Below, piece by piece: positions 41,522 through 50,788 of a stretch of 64,000 nucleotides of DNA; within the stretch, counting starts at the first letter, position 1; the number at the start of each line of letters is the position of its first letter. Origin of the DNA: Lasiosphaeria ovina. Its lineage: Eukaryota > Ascomycota > Sordariomycetes > Sordariales > Lasiosphaeriaceae. Location: positions 1 to 64,000 of the forward strand of contig JAULSN010000009.1 in NCBI GenBank assembly GCA_033439765.1, in the 5' to 3' direction. The notes below the pieces were generated by a model. The model worked only from the letters and a program-made list of their open reading frames with translations, was not told the DNA's origin and searched no databases. The translations under genes were made by a program, and so were the position numbers.

Positions 41522-42520
41522 CTAGCACCCACCCGTCCCCCTACCTACGACTCTGGCGCAGAGCAAAGCCAAAACCCGAAGCACATCGCGACTCGGATAC
41601 GCACTGGCCCAGCATTGGCTGTTAATGCCACAACAAAGGCCGCCACTCGACACCAAACAGCCAAGGCTAATCGTATTGATGGGTTCGACCCCGGGCGGGG
41701 CTTGTTTTCTTTCATACCCGACACCCCCCCAGGGGATGATGCCCAGATGCGTCAAGACATCAGACCAAAATAATGCCCAGGCGATCGGTTATGCTCTTTT
41801 TCTTTTCCCGCCTTCGCCATATTACATTTTATCCAGGTCGCCTAGGAAAATCTTCTCCCAATCTTTCTTTTTCTGATCGCCCGCTCCAAGAACCCGAGTT
41901 TAACAACGCGGGATCCTTAAACAGTACGGACATTATCCAGGAGGACGACGGTATATTATCGCCATGCTCGGTTGGCTTCGCGGCTCGTATCTCGCTCGTG
42001 CAGGTCTGTTTTTGGTAGCTTGAAAAGCCAAGTCCACTCCCTCGTCCCAAAATAATAAGAGGTGTTTCGTGTATCTTGGCTTTATATTGCAACAACCTTG
42101 GCCAAAATGGCGTAATGCTATGCCAAGGCCGTTGGCGATGTCCATCGCGTACTCATGCAATCAAAAGTCCTCTCGAATGTCGAGCAGGTGAAAGTTGAGG
42201 AGTATGCGGAACAAGATGAACAGCTGGCCGATATCAGGAATATGTAAAATATGATACGCCCACCAAGTAAGAACAACATTATCCACGTATAAAATGATGT
42301 TCCTGTAACATTATATCTTGTCCTGGGTGGCTTAAAGACTCCGGACGATATAGATGTGCACTGCCAAGTAGTTGAGGGGTGACGGCCGGGTCTTTACCAA
42401 GCTCGGGGTCACGTAAGTGGTGCCCATCCTATAGAAGAGGGCGGGGATGGGCGAAGAGCAGTCTTGGGTATGTAGTTCTTTATTCTGACTGGGATCTAAC
42501 GTCACCTTGCCACTGTACTA
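41522..42520. other. Foreign insertion between copia protease and integrase
   Basis: The copia sequence stops at LRQLQRQG (41521) and resumes near 42520 with the region before GAG-pre-integrase. In between, one plus frame near 42110-42247 reads AKAVGDVHRVLMQSKVLSNV then EQVKVEEYAEQDEQLADIRN before a stop, which looks like coding sequence from an unidentified gene. 41885-42020 contains GC-poor sequence with no clear frame. Origin unknown. Confidence 0.45.
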
Positions 42521-42533
42521 GAGCTGCATATGG

Positions 42534-43473
42534 TTGCACTGGTGGAGAAATAAGCCACCGCACAACCAACTGTGCCGGAAGGATGACTCGATGGTGGCTG
42601 AGCTTACCGATAAATGCAACCAGTATGCCATTAAAGACATGCCTTCGGTGAATGCTTCATTCCTTACGGCTCGCCACCGGCCCACAACATACGCGAAGAA
42701 GCCCGCCGCACTACCCGGCGACGGAGAGCTCTGGCATCTCCGCCTCGGGCACCCCGGCCCCCGCGCACTGAAGCAGCTGCCTAACCACTCTACGGGGGTG
42801 AAGCTGTCGATGACGAAGTTCAAGGGTCCCTTAATGGTAGAGTGTGAGACATGTGCTATGGGCAAAATCACCGAAATGCCGCCTAGAGAGCCTAGAGAAA
42901 TACCGCTAGTTGGCCACGTCTGGGCAGTGGATGTCCTCGAAGTGGAAATAAAGGAAATAAATAAAGACGGCCCCGATAGAGCGATGTTGTTTACGGAGAG
43001 AGCCTTAGGGTACATCTTCATCATCGTAATAAAAGGAAAGAAGGCCGCAGATATCCTGGAGTCGTTCAAATACTTCCCGGGCACGATGGAACACCAATTT
43101 GGCATCAAACCGAAGACCTTTGAGTGTGACAACGAAATCGACATCAACCTGTTGAACCTGGAGCTTCGCGAGACCCGCTTCATCGGCATAAAACCCTCAA
43201 CGGCAGACACGCAGGCTCAGAATGGCGGCGCAGAGAGAGCAAACCGCATCATCAAGATGAAGGCGATCGCAATGCGGGCCAGGGTACGGCTCCCGGCATT
43301 TCTGTGGAAGGAGATCTACTACGGCGCGGCGTATCTACACAACCAGACCCCGAGGCAGGCAAACGCGGGTTTCATGTCGCCATACGAAGTCCGCTATACC
43401 TACCTCGCCGGCAGAGACGGGATTCCCGGGCCGGTCCGGAGGCCGGACCAGGCGCACCTTGGAGCGTACGGCT
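42534..43473 (+). pseudogene. Copia integrase, open
   Basis: About 310 codons without interruption. The zinc-binding HHCC region (LWHLRLGH...CETCAMGK) is followed by the DDE core: Asp in HVWAVDVLEV, Asp in TFECDNEID, and Glu in QNGGAERANR. The frame then runs into the inserted LARP1-like fragment after HLGAYGCR, so the polyprotein is interrupted although the integrase core looks intact. Confidence 0.85.
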
Positions 43474-43474
43474 G

Positions 43475-43815
43475 TAGGGGCTCGGGCGTCTTTCTCGACA
43501 TCTTGTCTCCATTGACCGCTCCGTTCAAAGCACTGCTGTGAGCGTCTGCCTCTTCGGCGGTGTCGCGCTTCTTTGTATCAGTGTTCGTAGCGACGGCGGG
43601 CCCAACACTAGGTACGGCTGCGGGGTGCGAGCTTGGCTTTCGCCGCTTGCTGGGCCTCTATCCGCCTTGCCCACACGTTGACGGCAGGCAAAGGCGCCTC
43701 AGAAAAAACCAGCTTGGGGATTTCCTTCTCCTTTTCGTCCTCCAGAGCTTGCTCGCTCTGCGAATCTCTGTCACTGCCTCGACTCTTCTTGGTCTTTCGG
43801 CCCTTCTTGTCGTAA
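43475..43815 (-). pseudogene. LARP1/Slr1-like gene fragment inserted in copia
   Basis: Minus-strand reading gives YDKKGRKTKKSRGSDRDSQS, EKEIPKLVFSEAPLPAVNVW and ARRIEAQQAAKAKLAP, the pattern of the region before the La motif in fungal LARP1-type (Slr1/Sro9-like) RNA-binding proteins (aPlPavNvW..R.eAq.aaKak). Stops and frame changes follow. The copia protein reads GAYGCR before and AYTMTRDVKGKKNKK-like sequence after the insertion, so the piece entered cleanly between two adjacent codons. The family is assigned from the motif. Confidence 0.6.
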
Positions 43816-45165
43816 AGCCTATACCATGACCCGCGATGTCAAAGGAAAGAAGAACAAGAAGCAGAAGCTCAACCCCAGGGCATAGATCGGTTACCTTGTG
43901 GGCTATAGGGCAAGCTCGATTTACGAGATCTGGGTCCCGGAGCTGAATGAAGTCATATTTACCCGCGACGTGCTGTTCCACGAAGCGGAGTTTTTCACTG
44001 GAAAGAAGGACCAAATGAGAGACGACCTCCTCCGTACCACTCGGGCCGAGTTCGAGGCTATAATACGGGACATCCGCTTACACCTCCGCGGCCCCGGCCG
44101 ACGGCCGGGAGCCTACCCCAGATGGGGATGAAGAAATTACAGAGCCAGGCATAGACCTGCGGCGCGAGGATTTCGCGTACGGAGAAGGTAGAGTTGAGGA
44201 TGTGATTTCATATAGGAGGCACCGGCGACCTGAATGGCGCACAGGGCGGACCTCAGAGCTATGTACCAGCCAGGACTAATCACCCCGATACGGGCACGGT
44301 AGCTGACCCCTCCTGACCCCCGAATCCACACCTCCTCCCGCCGCCGCACTCGCCGCCGCGGCTTTCGGCGTGCTCCCTGACCCCGGAAGAATGCCGGCTC
44401 AGGTCCCTGAAGGGAACGTTCATCACCACCCAAGAACCCTGGGAGGCATCGTTCCTAGCGGGCCGCCTCGCGGGGAACATGGGTATAGTGAACGGGAAGC
44501 CGGTCACGAAGACAAAGGTACGTAAGATCATAGATCTGCGCATATCTCGCGGCCCCGAGAGCCCCGAGCTCACGCCGGGAAGCCCGGCCCTAAAGAAAAG
44601 TCCCAACGGGAAGTATCACAGGAAAAACCTCCCTCCGCCGCCGAAAGACACGAAAGACTTGAAAAATCGTCTTTTGGCTAAACTGTTTATAAATGAAAAA
44701 AAAGTCCACCTACGGGGGCACCGGGAGATGCGGTCTTGAAGGCCAAATGCCGCCTGGTAGTCCGCGGAGATCAATAGAAGTAGGGAGCCAACGAGAGCAC
44801 CTACGCGGCTACCCTGGCAGGGAAGTCTTTCCGCACCCTGCTGTCCATAGCGGCACGCTTCGACCTTGAGATGATACAGTACGACGTCGTCAATGCTTTT
44901 GTAACATGCGGACCTGCCGTATAAGGTCTTCATGAAGATGCCTCCCGGTTACCCTACGCGAGGACAAGTACTCCTGCTACACAGAGCACTATACGGCTTA
45001 CGGGAATCCCCTCTCTTATGGCAAAGACATTTTGCAGCCACCCTCATACGCATCGGCTTCAAAGTCGTGCCTTATAAACCCCTATTATTATACAAAGGAC
45101 GGAGTGATCATCTTTTTCTACGTTGACGATATTGTCATAGCTTACCAGAAGGGCTCCAAGCCGGG
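43816..45165 (+). pseudogene. Copia post-integrase region and reverse transcriptase
   Basis: ASSIYEIWVPELNEVIFTRD (post-integrase), then the RT: STYAATLAGKSFRTLLSIAA, MKMPPGYPTRGQVLLLHRAL, YGLRESPLLWQRHFA, and the catalytic FFYVDDIVIAYQKGSK near 45111-45155. Several frameshifts and in-frame stops disrupt it, but YVDD itself is unmutated. Confidence 0.85.
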
Positions 45166-45169
45166 CGTT

Positions 45170-45540
45170 GACTTACTTATACTATTACCAATATAGTTCT
45201 GGGATGCTACCGCCTTATACTCAACTATGGTGAGAATAGCGACGGTAGTATTAACGTACGGACTGGCTTCTATAACGGTATTTTGCTTAAGCGTCTCCCC
45301 GTCGTTCTAACAAATCTCTTTGCGCCCTTTAGTAGCCCTATTATTAGCGGATGGTAATTCAGCGTCTTTTCATGGCTTAATAAAACTAGTACTAATAAAA
45401 ATAATAAGTTTTTTTCTAAGCCCGGTATCTTAACTATAAGTGAACTTCTAAGATCTTATATTTCTCGCTTTATCCTATATAGTGAATCCTATCGAAACGT
45501 TAAATACCGGGTATCGAAGATATTAAGGGAAAAAACTTAA
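45170..45540 (+). pseudogene. AT-rich, RIP-like coding relic, unidentified
   Basis: Directly after the copia YVDD region, a plus frame reads YTITNIVLGCYRLILNYGEN, SINVRTGFYNGILLKRLPVV and KFFSKPGILTISELLRSYIS with few stops. TpA-rich composition differs sharply from the flanking copia sequence, pointing to a RIPped repeat inserted here. No family recognised. Confidence 0.35.
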
Positions 45541-45702
45541 TATACGGCTTATCGGGCGTTATCCATCGATAGCACTTTCCTAGGCCCACTAGCTTTGTCA
45601 AATGGGAGTGGCTTACCGTTTTAGACGCGGCATAAGCCAACTCGAGACGTACTGGGAAATAACATCCTGGAAAATCCTTACCAACCTGACCTAACGGCAT
45701 CT

Positions 45703-46490
45703 ATGGTAATGACGCCCTGGGCTTCTGCTCTCCTCGCAGCTGCCTTTATAACTGCTCTGCGAGACACTTCATCGGATGATGAAGTTGGAGCAGGGTCCTG
45801 CACTCCTAATAATAATATGGGCGACGACGACGAGAGAAATGCAGCAGGTAGCGAAAATGAAGAAAGCGTGGAATCCGATATTAATAACGAGGCTTTCGCT
45901 AGACTCTTCGCCAAACAGGAGAAGCTTGGCCTCTTACGCAAACATCGTACTTTACCAGCTAACTTAGTTACCGAGGCATTCGTCGAAATGAACTTGGCGG
46001 ACTGGACTTAACCTGGTTAACGACCAAGTAGCAGCCGTCGTAGTAAACAGCCCCTATCTTTAATATCTCGGACTTGAGCTGGAGGCAGCGCTAAAAACTG
46101 CCTGGCAAAACGATAGAGAGCGAAAGAAGAACCGTAAACTAGAGCGTGAAAATCTTCGCGCAAATGGACTTCTTCGTAAGAATTCAAACCCAAATGACCT
46201 ACAGATCAAATACCACTCCGGCATAAAGCTTGACGATATCAAAACAGAGCTCGTGTCCTTCCTTCTTAGCCCTACAGAGACGTAAGTAACTCCAAATATA
46301 GGACTAGACGCAGCTAACTGAGCCCCCCGGTTTAGCATCCAATTTCCACCCATAGATAAACAAGCTCGAAAGCTTCTTTATGAACTTGCAAACAAGTTCA
46401 AGATAAAGTCTCAATCGACTGGCAACAAGGTGCTTACTAACCGGAAGGTCGGGCCGACTGATCGGTCCAAGAAGGCACTACAGGTGTGAC
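45703..46490 (+). pseudogene. Sqs1-like (R3H, spliceosomal) gene fragment in copia
   Basis: Plus-strand pieces follow the order of fungal Sqs1: an acidic region and INNEAFARLFAKQEKLGLL; LELEAALKTAWQNDRERKKN with ERENLRANGLL; LKYHSG-type SGIKLDDIKTELVSFLL; and the R3H domain FPPIDKQARKLLYELANKFK IKSQSTG. Sqs1 proteins stimulate the Prp43 helicase through a later G-patch, not present here. Stops (after NLADWT, SPTET and DAAN) and H-to-Y or D-to-N changes fit RIP. It lies between copia RT and RNase H. Confidence 0.65.
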
Positions 46491-46493
46491 AAT

Positions 46494-46790
46494 ATGCAGA
46501 CCATAGGGCTCGTTAATAAAGACATGGCGAAGTTACAGACGAAGCTTCGGCACGTTGATATTCACAACCACCGGCTTCGTGAGGCAGTCTCGAGCCAAAA
46601 GATCAGGGTTGAACAAGTGCCTACCGCCGATATGATCGCCGACGGCCTAACAAAGGCCCTCGGGGGTGACAAGTTCGCGGCATTCAGGGCACAGGTCGGG
46701 AGAGTGAAAATATCACTACGTCCGATCTATACGAGTTTCAGGCGCATGTTGTTCGAACGCCTGGACCTTGACGATCAAGAAAAAGAATGA
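46494..46790 (+). pseudogene. Copia RNase H C-terminal segment
   Basis: TIGLVNKDMAKLQTKLRHVD, HNHRLREAVSSQKIRVEQVP and TADMIADGLTKALGGDKFAA match the end of copia RNase H (the H.LRE and AD.LTK.L signatures). Confidence 0.85.
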
Positions 46791-47000
46791 CAACAGGAGC
46801 AAAAAGGAAGGTGGAGAGAGGGACCACTGCAAGGAAGGAAGGAGGCAACTGGCAGAGCAGGGCCAGCCGGGAAGGAGCGAAAGCTGGGTTCAGCGGGACT
46901 CGATACTAAGGAAAACACCACCACTTCCAATTTTAGGCATACTCAGGGCTTCAGGTCTGGCGTAACAGGCAGACCCGAGGGGAGTGTGTCATGTAACTGG

Positions 47001-47026
47001 GCCCAATTGGGTTACATGTTTTACAA
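47001..47026 (+). repeat. Copia 3' LTR remnant
   Basis: Matches 40346-40371. The neighbouring GGGGAGTGTGTCATGTAACT resembles a polypurine tract plus LTR start. The LTR breaks off after ATGTTTTACA. Confidence 0.55.
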
Positions 47027-47535
47027 GCGATGATCTACACCTACATAGGTCTAAGGCATTCCTTGGCATAATTATGGAGGTAAAAAAAAACAGTTTGCAG
47101 CTAAGTTCTAACTTGCCAAAATAGTGTGTCACCAACGCAACCCGCTATGAGTGAATGAATGATCAGCTGTGATTCGTTCCGGCTATGGCTTAAGTTACTC
47201 CCTCCCTAATTACTATGTAAAGAGATGAGGCGGCTGTCCTGCCGGAGGGCCGACTTTCTGGCGAATGAATCATGATAGTCGGATCTGAATGGACCTCAGC
47301 CACACCCTATTCTTCTATTACGGTGCAACTTCGTTGCTTTCTGGGCTTAATTTGATAGCGCCGCCCCAGTAGCAAATGTGCTCGTCTAAATTCCCATAAT
47401 TCAACCATGCCCACTCCTACTAGTGGCGTGGGCAGCAGCAGCAACCTAACGCATATGAACCTTGAGGTCCATCTCGGAGGTGTCCACGTATCCCTACATC
47501 GCATCCAAGGCCGGGGGCCCTCGGGTTGGTCTGGC
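47027..47535. other. No supported gene
   Basis: AT-rich spacer. 47468-47503 matches family A at 50449-50485 (GGTGTCCACGTATCCCTACA). Confidence 0.4.
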
Positions 47536-47670
47536 GGGCCACGTCCCAATTATAGACCTTCTTAAGCCACTTGCCCGTAATAGGCGACAGGTAGCGCGTT
47601 ATTTTAAAGTGGTGTGCCACGGCGAGGACATCGCGGAGCAGCATCATGTCGGCGAACTCGTGGTACACCC
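47536..47670 (-). pseudogene. BTB-like gene fragment
   Basis: Minus frame: HEFADMMLLRDVLAVAHHFK ITRYLSPITGKWLKKVYNW, resembling the second half of fungal BTB/POZ domains (lrdvl.va.ky....l.p....Wl). Short, without the beginning of the domain, and bounded by family A modules on both sides. Confidence 0.35.
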
Positions 47671-47689
47671 TGGGGTGACGGCGAGCTGC

Positions 47690-48060
47690 CGGTTGTTTCG
47701 GCCGAGGCGTCGGCTGCTGCTGGTAGAAGTGATCCTTCTTAAGGAACCCCGACGGTGATACGGAGGAAAGATGCTTCCCAAGGAATAAGCGCTCTAATAG
47801 CTTGAGCAGCTAAAACCGAAGAAAAGGGAAATGCGGAACGAAAAGAATAGACTCTCGTAAGGCAACCAGGGCAGGTTACTAAGGAACTAGAAAAGGAAAT
47901 AAGACGTTTGAAGTTCTAGACCAAGCGTATATTATTTCGGCCGACGCGTCGGCTGCTACTGGTGGGGGTGGTACTGCTATTACTACTACTGCTGCTATTA
48001 CCGGGGCGGCTGCTTCGGTCGCTAAGCCGGTTAGGCCGGGTTCGTCTATTAAGAGTATCT
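47690..48060. repeat. Family A mosaic block 3
   Basis: 20-bp CGGCCGAGGCGTCGGCTGCT at 47699 and a one-mismatch copy at 47939 bracket a coiled-coil module (47745-47930) with several stops created by CAA/CAG to TAA/TAG. Followed by the 38948-type module at 47985-48045. Confidence 0.75.
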
Positions 48061-48960
48061 CAAAAGCTAGTTGCGGTTAGAAGACGAGACGGCTATTATA
48101 AGCCTTCTAGGCCTCATACTAACGGGTTCTTTATTAGGTATTCTCTCTAAGGACCCCTTATACTAACGGGTTTAATACTAGGTATTCTCTCTAAGGACCC
48201 CCTTAGCTATACTCCGCGTATTCGGTAATATAGAGACGCGATAATAAAAACGACACTCGAAAAAACCGAGCGGTACCCTCTTTCCTTATTAGCGACTACG
48301 AAGAAAATAGTAACGATAAGGATAAACTAACGATATCCCCACCCGCTCGTTATAATACTTCTAATAGTCCTCCCCGGGGTAAGAAGGGGTAAGGAGCTGG
48401 AAATAGGCTCAAGCGGGTCGGCGATCACCTCGAGGATTTTGGAGACGATTATAACCAGACCAGCGATATAGAAATATCAAACGGCTCGGACAGCGGTACC
48501 GACCTCGAGGGCTTTATTATTAATAACCATTAGGTCTCATCAAGCATATAACTTCTACCCACTTCGTCTACAACCCTCGCGTCTTCTTCTTATAAAGCGA
48601 GGCCTAGGGTCGGGAAGGATACTCTAGAGTCCAGCCCTAATCGTACTAGAGAAAAGCCGTTCTTTAAACCGATGTACTTCGCTCCGACATAAGAAGAGAC
48701 GAACGAGGATATGGCGGACTTTGCCGAACTAGAAGCGAGGAGCATATCAAAGGAGAAGGGCCCCTAGCGCAGGCGTACGCGCGAATAAGGGAAGCAGCAG
48801 CAGCAACAGCTGCACCACCCCACCAGCAGCAGCCGACGCCTCGGCCGAAACAACTCGGCGCCTCAGCGCCGCAATAACATATCGCTACCGTGATTAAGGC
48901 TGAGCGCCGGCAAGGTCTTGATATTAGCGGTCTTGATATCAGCGTCCTTGATATCGCGAC
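48061..48960 (+). pseudogene. RIPped acidic/Gln-rich ORF of family A
   Basis: From about 48380 to 48850 one frame reads [72 protein letters not shown] and MADFAELEARSISKEKG, then a Gln/His run, interrupted by about five TAG/TAA codons at former CAG/CAA/TGG-type positions. A disordered acidic protein is implied; no domain. It ends at the 20-bp junction motif (48828-48847). A ~45-bp repeat with ATTCTCTCTAAGGACCCC lies at 48118-48200. Confidence 0.4.
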
Positions 48961-48962
48961 CG

Positions 48963-49414
48963 GTGGGGAAGTTCACGAATATTTGAGCGAATTATATTAG
49001 TTATCTTTCAAGCTCCTGAAAACCCCCTTCCCAAAGCGTTGCAAAATTGCCAGGAATGGCCCGTCGCTTACTGGCGCCGAGTGCCGCCAGAAGAGTTGCT
49101 AGTGTTGTTATCGGTTTTGCCTTTGGGCTACACGCTGGCATGCGCGCCTCCATCCTAACTGGGCCCTATGGCCTTCGCCAGTGTGGCTAAGCGGCGCACA
49201 CTCGTGTCAATCGGTTGCCTGGCGAAGAAGTGTTACGGATCCCGTCACATACTGGGCAGCCTGCACGTGCGGGAGGGTCCGGTGCGGGACCCGCCCGGCC
49301 AATCAACGCATGCCCGGCGGAAGGAGCTTGCTTAGCGCCGGGCATGCAGTTGCCCGACCGTTTTTCCTTGCCCGGCACCCGGCAACACCCATTAAGAAGC
49401 TTTGGATATTTTAA
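48963..49414. repeat. Family A mosaic block 4
   Basis: 48963-49090 matches 12726-12960 but lacks ~45 bp; 49088-49215 matches the reversed 164-bp unit of 10498-10825. No TIRs seen at the junctions. A unique GC-rich segment follows (49215-49395). Confidence 0.75.
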
Positions 49415-49419
49415 GAGTC

Positions 49420-49664
49420 TGTGAAGGCAGGCATATACAAGAGACAATGCTGCAAGTAAGAAGTGGCTTTATTCGTAAATAACTAAGCTGAAGAAAGAAA
49501 AAGGAAAGGAAGAAGTCTGCGGGCCCTGCAGGCTTCTGGTTTTGTGGTGGTGTGCGAGGTCGTGGCGCTAGTCCCGATTGGGAGGAGCGGGGCCTTCACA
49601 TTATGTCTTGTAGCTAGGGCATAGTTACGGGACCACGGACCTTAGTTCGGCCGTGCCGTGACAG
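49420..49664 (-). mobile_element. Solo LTR (chromovirus B family) with 5-bp duplication
   Basis: 245 bp starting TGTGAAGGCAGGCATATACA and ending GCCGTGACA, flanked by GAGTC on both sides (49415-49419 and 49665-49669). It matches the LTRs at 59097-59340 and 59732-59975 and lies in the same orientation, which is minus relative to the internal element. It splits a family A coiled-coil module. Confidence 0.95.
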
Positions 49665-50780
49665 AGTCCATTCTTTTCGTTCCGTATTTCCCTTTTCTTC
49701 GGTTTCTGCTGCTCAAGCTGTTGGAGCGCTTGTTCCTTAGGAAGCATCTTTTCCTCCGTATCACCGTCGGGGTTCCTCCTGAGTGTTTGGGGTGATTAAT
49801 TCCAAGTCGGCGCTCTTCTTTCGGGGTAGTGCGCTCGTCATCGGAGGGGTTGCCTTGCGAAGAAGCTTTAGCTGTTTTGAGAGTCTATCCTTTTCGTTCC
49901 GCATTTCCCTTTTCTTCGGTTTTAGCTGCTTAAGATGTTGGAGCGCTTGTTCCTTGGGAAGCATCTTTCCTCCATATCACCGTCGGGGTTCCTTGGGAAG
50001 GATCACTTCTACTAGCAGCAGCCGACGCCTCGGCCGCAACAACCGGCAGCTCGCCATTACCGTTACCATTGACCACGGCACCTAGCGCAAGAGTAGCAGT
50101 AGGAAGAGTAGCACGACGGCACAACGACTACATGTACTGCCTCGAGCCATCTTTCCAGTACATCAACTCCCGCCGGCGGCCTGGCGCCGATAGTTGGGCA
50201 GCCAAGCTCCAGCGCAGGGGCTGCATCGAGTTTGCCGACAATAAGTATCTCAGTTGCATGCCTTGCAATCGGGCCATTGGCAATTCCCCGTCTTTCTCTC
50301 GTTAAGCCGGGAAAGCCGGCCCTATTATATCCAGAGCTCGTAGCTGAAGGGTCAGACAATATTAGAGCGTCATTGCGGCGGTTATACCATAGCATGTACT
50401 AGTAGTTCGGTCCCGTCGATCACAGCTAAGGGGGTCCCCGGAGAGAACATCTCGGAGGTGTCCACGTATCCCTACATCGTATCCTCAGCTGAGGAACTGG
50501 CAAACACATGGTCAAAGCTAAACTCGAGCTTCTTCGCAAGGCAACCAAGGAAGGTAACTAAGGAACTAGAGAAGGAAAACGTGCTGCTGCTGGGGCGGCT
50601 GCTGCGGTCGCTAAGCCAAGTAGGCCGGGTTCGTCTGCTAAGCCATGCCGCTCTGTATAGTACTAATAGAGGCGGAGGCAGTAGTACGTGGGCCGTAGTT
50701 ACTCTCTAGGGCCTGGGCACCGAAACCGTGAGGTAGCTAGTAAGGGAAGCGAAAGCAAGTTGGGCGTTATCTCAGTAAAC
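49665..50780. repeat. Family A mosaic block 5
   Basis: Reversed coiled-coil modules (49670-49990), the 20-bp junction motif at 50017, then a plus frame through SYMYCLEPSFQYINSRRRPG-like sequence and FADNKYLSCMPCNRAIGNSP (50130-50300), shared in part with 38518-38568, followed by modules shared with 47468, 12250, 38948 and 12597. The Cys-rich piece might be a zinc-binding fragment but is not identified. Confidence 0.75.
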
Positions 50781-50788
50781 TCAAACCT

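Larger units (their letters stand above)
40346..47026 (+). mobile_element. Degenerate Ty1/copia retrotransposon with insertions
   Basis: The order is LTR, gag, protease-like region, integrase, reverse transcriptase, RNase H, LTR, as in Pseudoviridae-type elements. Frameshifts and stops are scattered through gag and pol. At least three foreign segments interrupt it (about 41525-42520, 43475-43815 and 45170-46490). The 3' LTR match is short (47001-47026), so one LTR is truncated. Confidence 0.85.

Noticed and set aside
41660..41700. GGGTTCGACCCC as the T-arm of a tRNA
   Set aside because: No matching acceptor, D-arm or anticodon stem could be folded within 90 bp on either strand.
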